This document shows, one piece after another, positions 63,512-64,000 of a stretch of 64,000 nt of DNA (the first letter of the stretch is position 1; each line of letters begins with the position of its first letter). Under the pieces are notes generated by a model, which was not told the origin of the DNA, searched no databases, and was given only the letters and a program-made list of their open reading frames with translations. The position numbers were made by a program, and so were the translations under genes. The stretch comes from Cheilinus undulatus (taxonomy: Eukaryota > Chordata > Actinopteri > Labriformes > Labridae), in assembly GCF_018320785.1 (NCBI RefSeq), contig NC_054878.1:45255429-45319428 (forward strand), written 5' to 3'.

Positions 63512-64000
63512 GTCAGACTCACCCTCATAATTCCTCTTCTTCTGCACCAACTTTCAACTTTTTTTTTTTAAAGGTTTATTTTAGGCATTTTTGTGCCTTT
63601 ATTTGATAAAGGAGGACGGTGGATAGAGTCGGAAACAGGGACGAGAGCGGGGGAGAGACATGCGGTAAAGGGCCTCAGGCCGTATTCGAACCTGGGCCAT
63701 CTGCGTACATGGGGCTAGTCTTAAACTACTAGGCCACCTGCACCCCAGCTTTCAACTTTTTAATGAAACAATGGTTCTTAATTTTCACATTTCTAATTTG
63801 TACACTTTTAAAGATATTTAAAGATAAAGATAGTTCATGGGGTTTATGTGCATCCCTTACTTATGAACACAGTATCTTAAGAACACTTTAAGGGATATTC
63901 TACTCACTTTGCACAAATGTCCTGTGAGACTCAAGATTCAACCAATCAGATTTGGAGGTCATCAGGTGTCATGGTCACACCTTGCTCATAAACCAAAACA
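63512..64000 (+). other. Intron 21 (start), containing a SINE
   Basis: Apart from the SINE, no feature is recognised. Confidence 0.6.
63561..63748 (-). mobile_element. tRNA-derived SINE, second copy
   Basis: On the - strand: 'gtggcctagtagtttaagac' (A box region), 'ggttcgaatac' (B box), 'catgtctctcccccgctctc', 'tatcaaataaaggcacaaaa' and an A tail, the same order as the copy at 18385-18575. A ctttcaacttttt duplication flanks it (from 63551 and 63749). Confidence 0.88.

Overview
The window is vertebrate nuclear DNA, almost certainly from a teleost fish. It has a multi-exon gene with GT-AG introns, a CpG-rich first exon, and many fish-type transposons: Tc1/mariner elements, hAT elements with 8-bp target duplications, a Harbinger-type MITE, LINE reverse-transcriptase remnants and a tRNA-derived SINE. 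The only host gene I can support is arid1b on the + strand. It encodes BAF250b, the DNA-binding ARID subunit of the SWI/SNF (BAF) chromatin-remodelling complex. Twenty-one coding exons (23136-63511) join into one open frame of 1512 codons that leaves the window before the C-terminal BAF250_C region. Wording typical of ARID1B rather than ARID1A (the second-exon start, 'MEERG' and '[11 protein letters not shown]' in the ARID domain) fixes the paralogue.

Layout: 1-5640 is a 57/58-bp AT-rich satellite with higher-order copies. 5641-6905 is a separate GC-rich 38-bp minisatellite embedded in it, followed by decayed units of both kinds to about 7335. 7340-17600 is gene-free DNA with a 61-bp tandem repeat, a 15-bp-stem hairpin, an internally deleted LINE, a possible solo LTR and one hAT element nested in another. 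17604-19494 is a three-layer nest: a Tc1-like transposase interrupted by an hAT element, itself carrying a SINE. 20641-22085 is AT-rich degenerate repeat, ending beside a 68-bp duplicate of the arid1b exon 1/intron 1 boundary.

arid1b: exon 1 holds an LNQLL motif; exons 2-12 are low-complexity Q/P/G/S-rich; exons 13-14 carry the ARID domain; exons 15-19 form a linker; exon 20 carries a bipartite nuclear localisation signal; exon 21 opens the conserved C-terminal part. Introns 1, 2, 4, 9, 11, 14, 17 and 21 hold most of the mobile elements and minisatellites.

I did not find a clearly novel biological system. The observations most worth checking are the duplicated exon-1 donor upstream of the gene, the fully open 126-bp intron inside the ARID domain with a 19-A run at its donor, the frame-neutral exon 9, and the satellite-within-satellite block. 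Exon boundaries were set by reading splice signals and frame by eye; no alignment or search was run.
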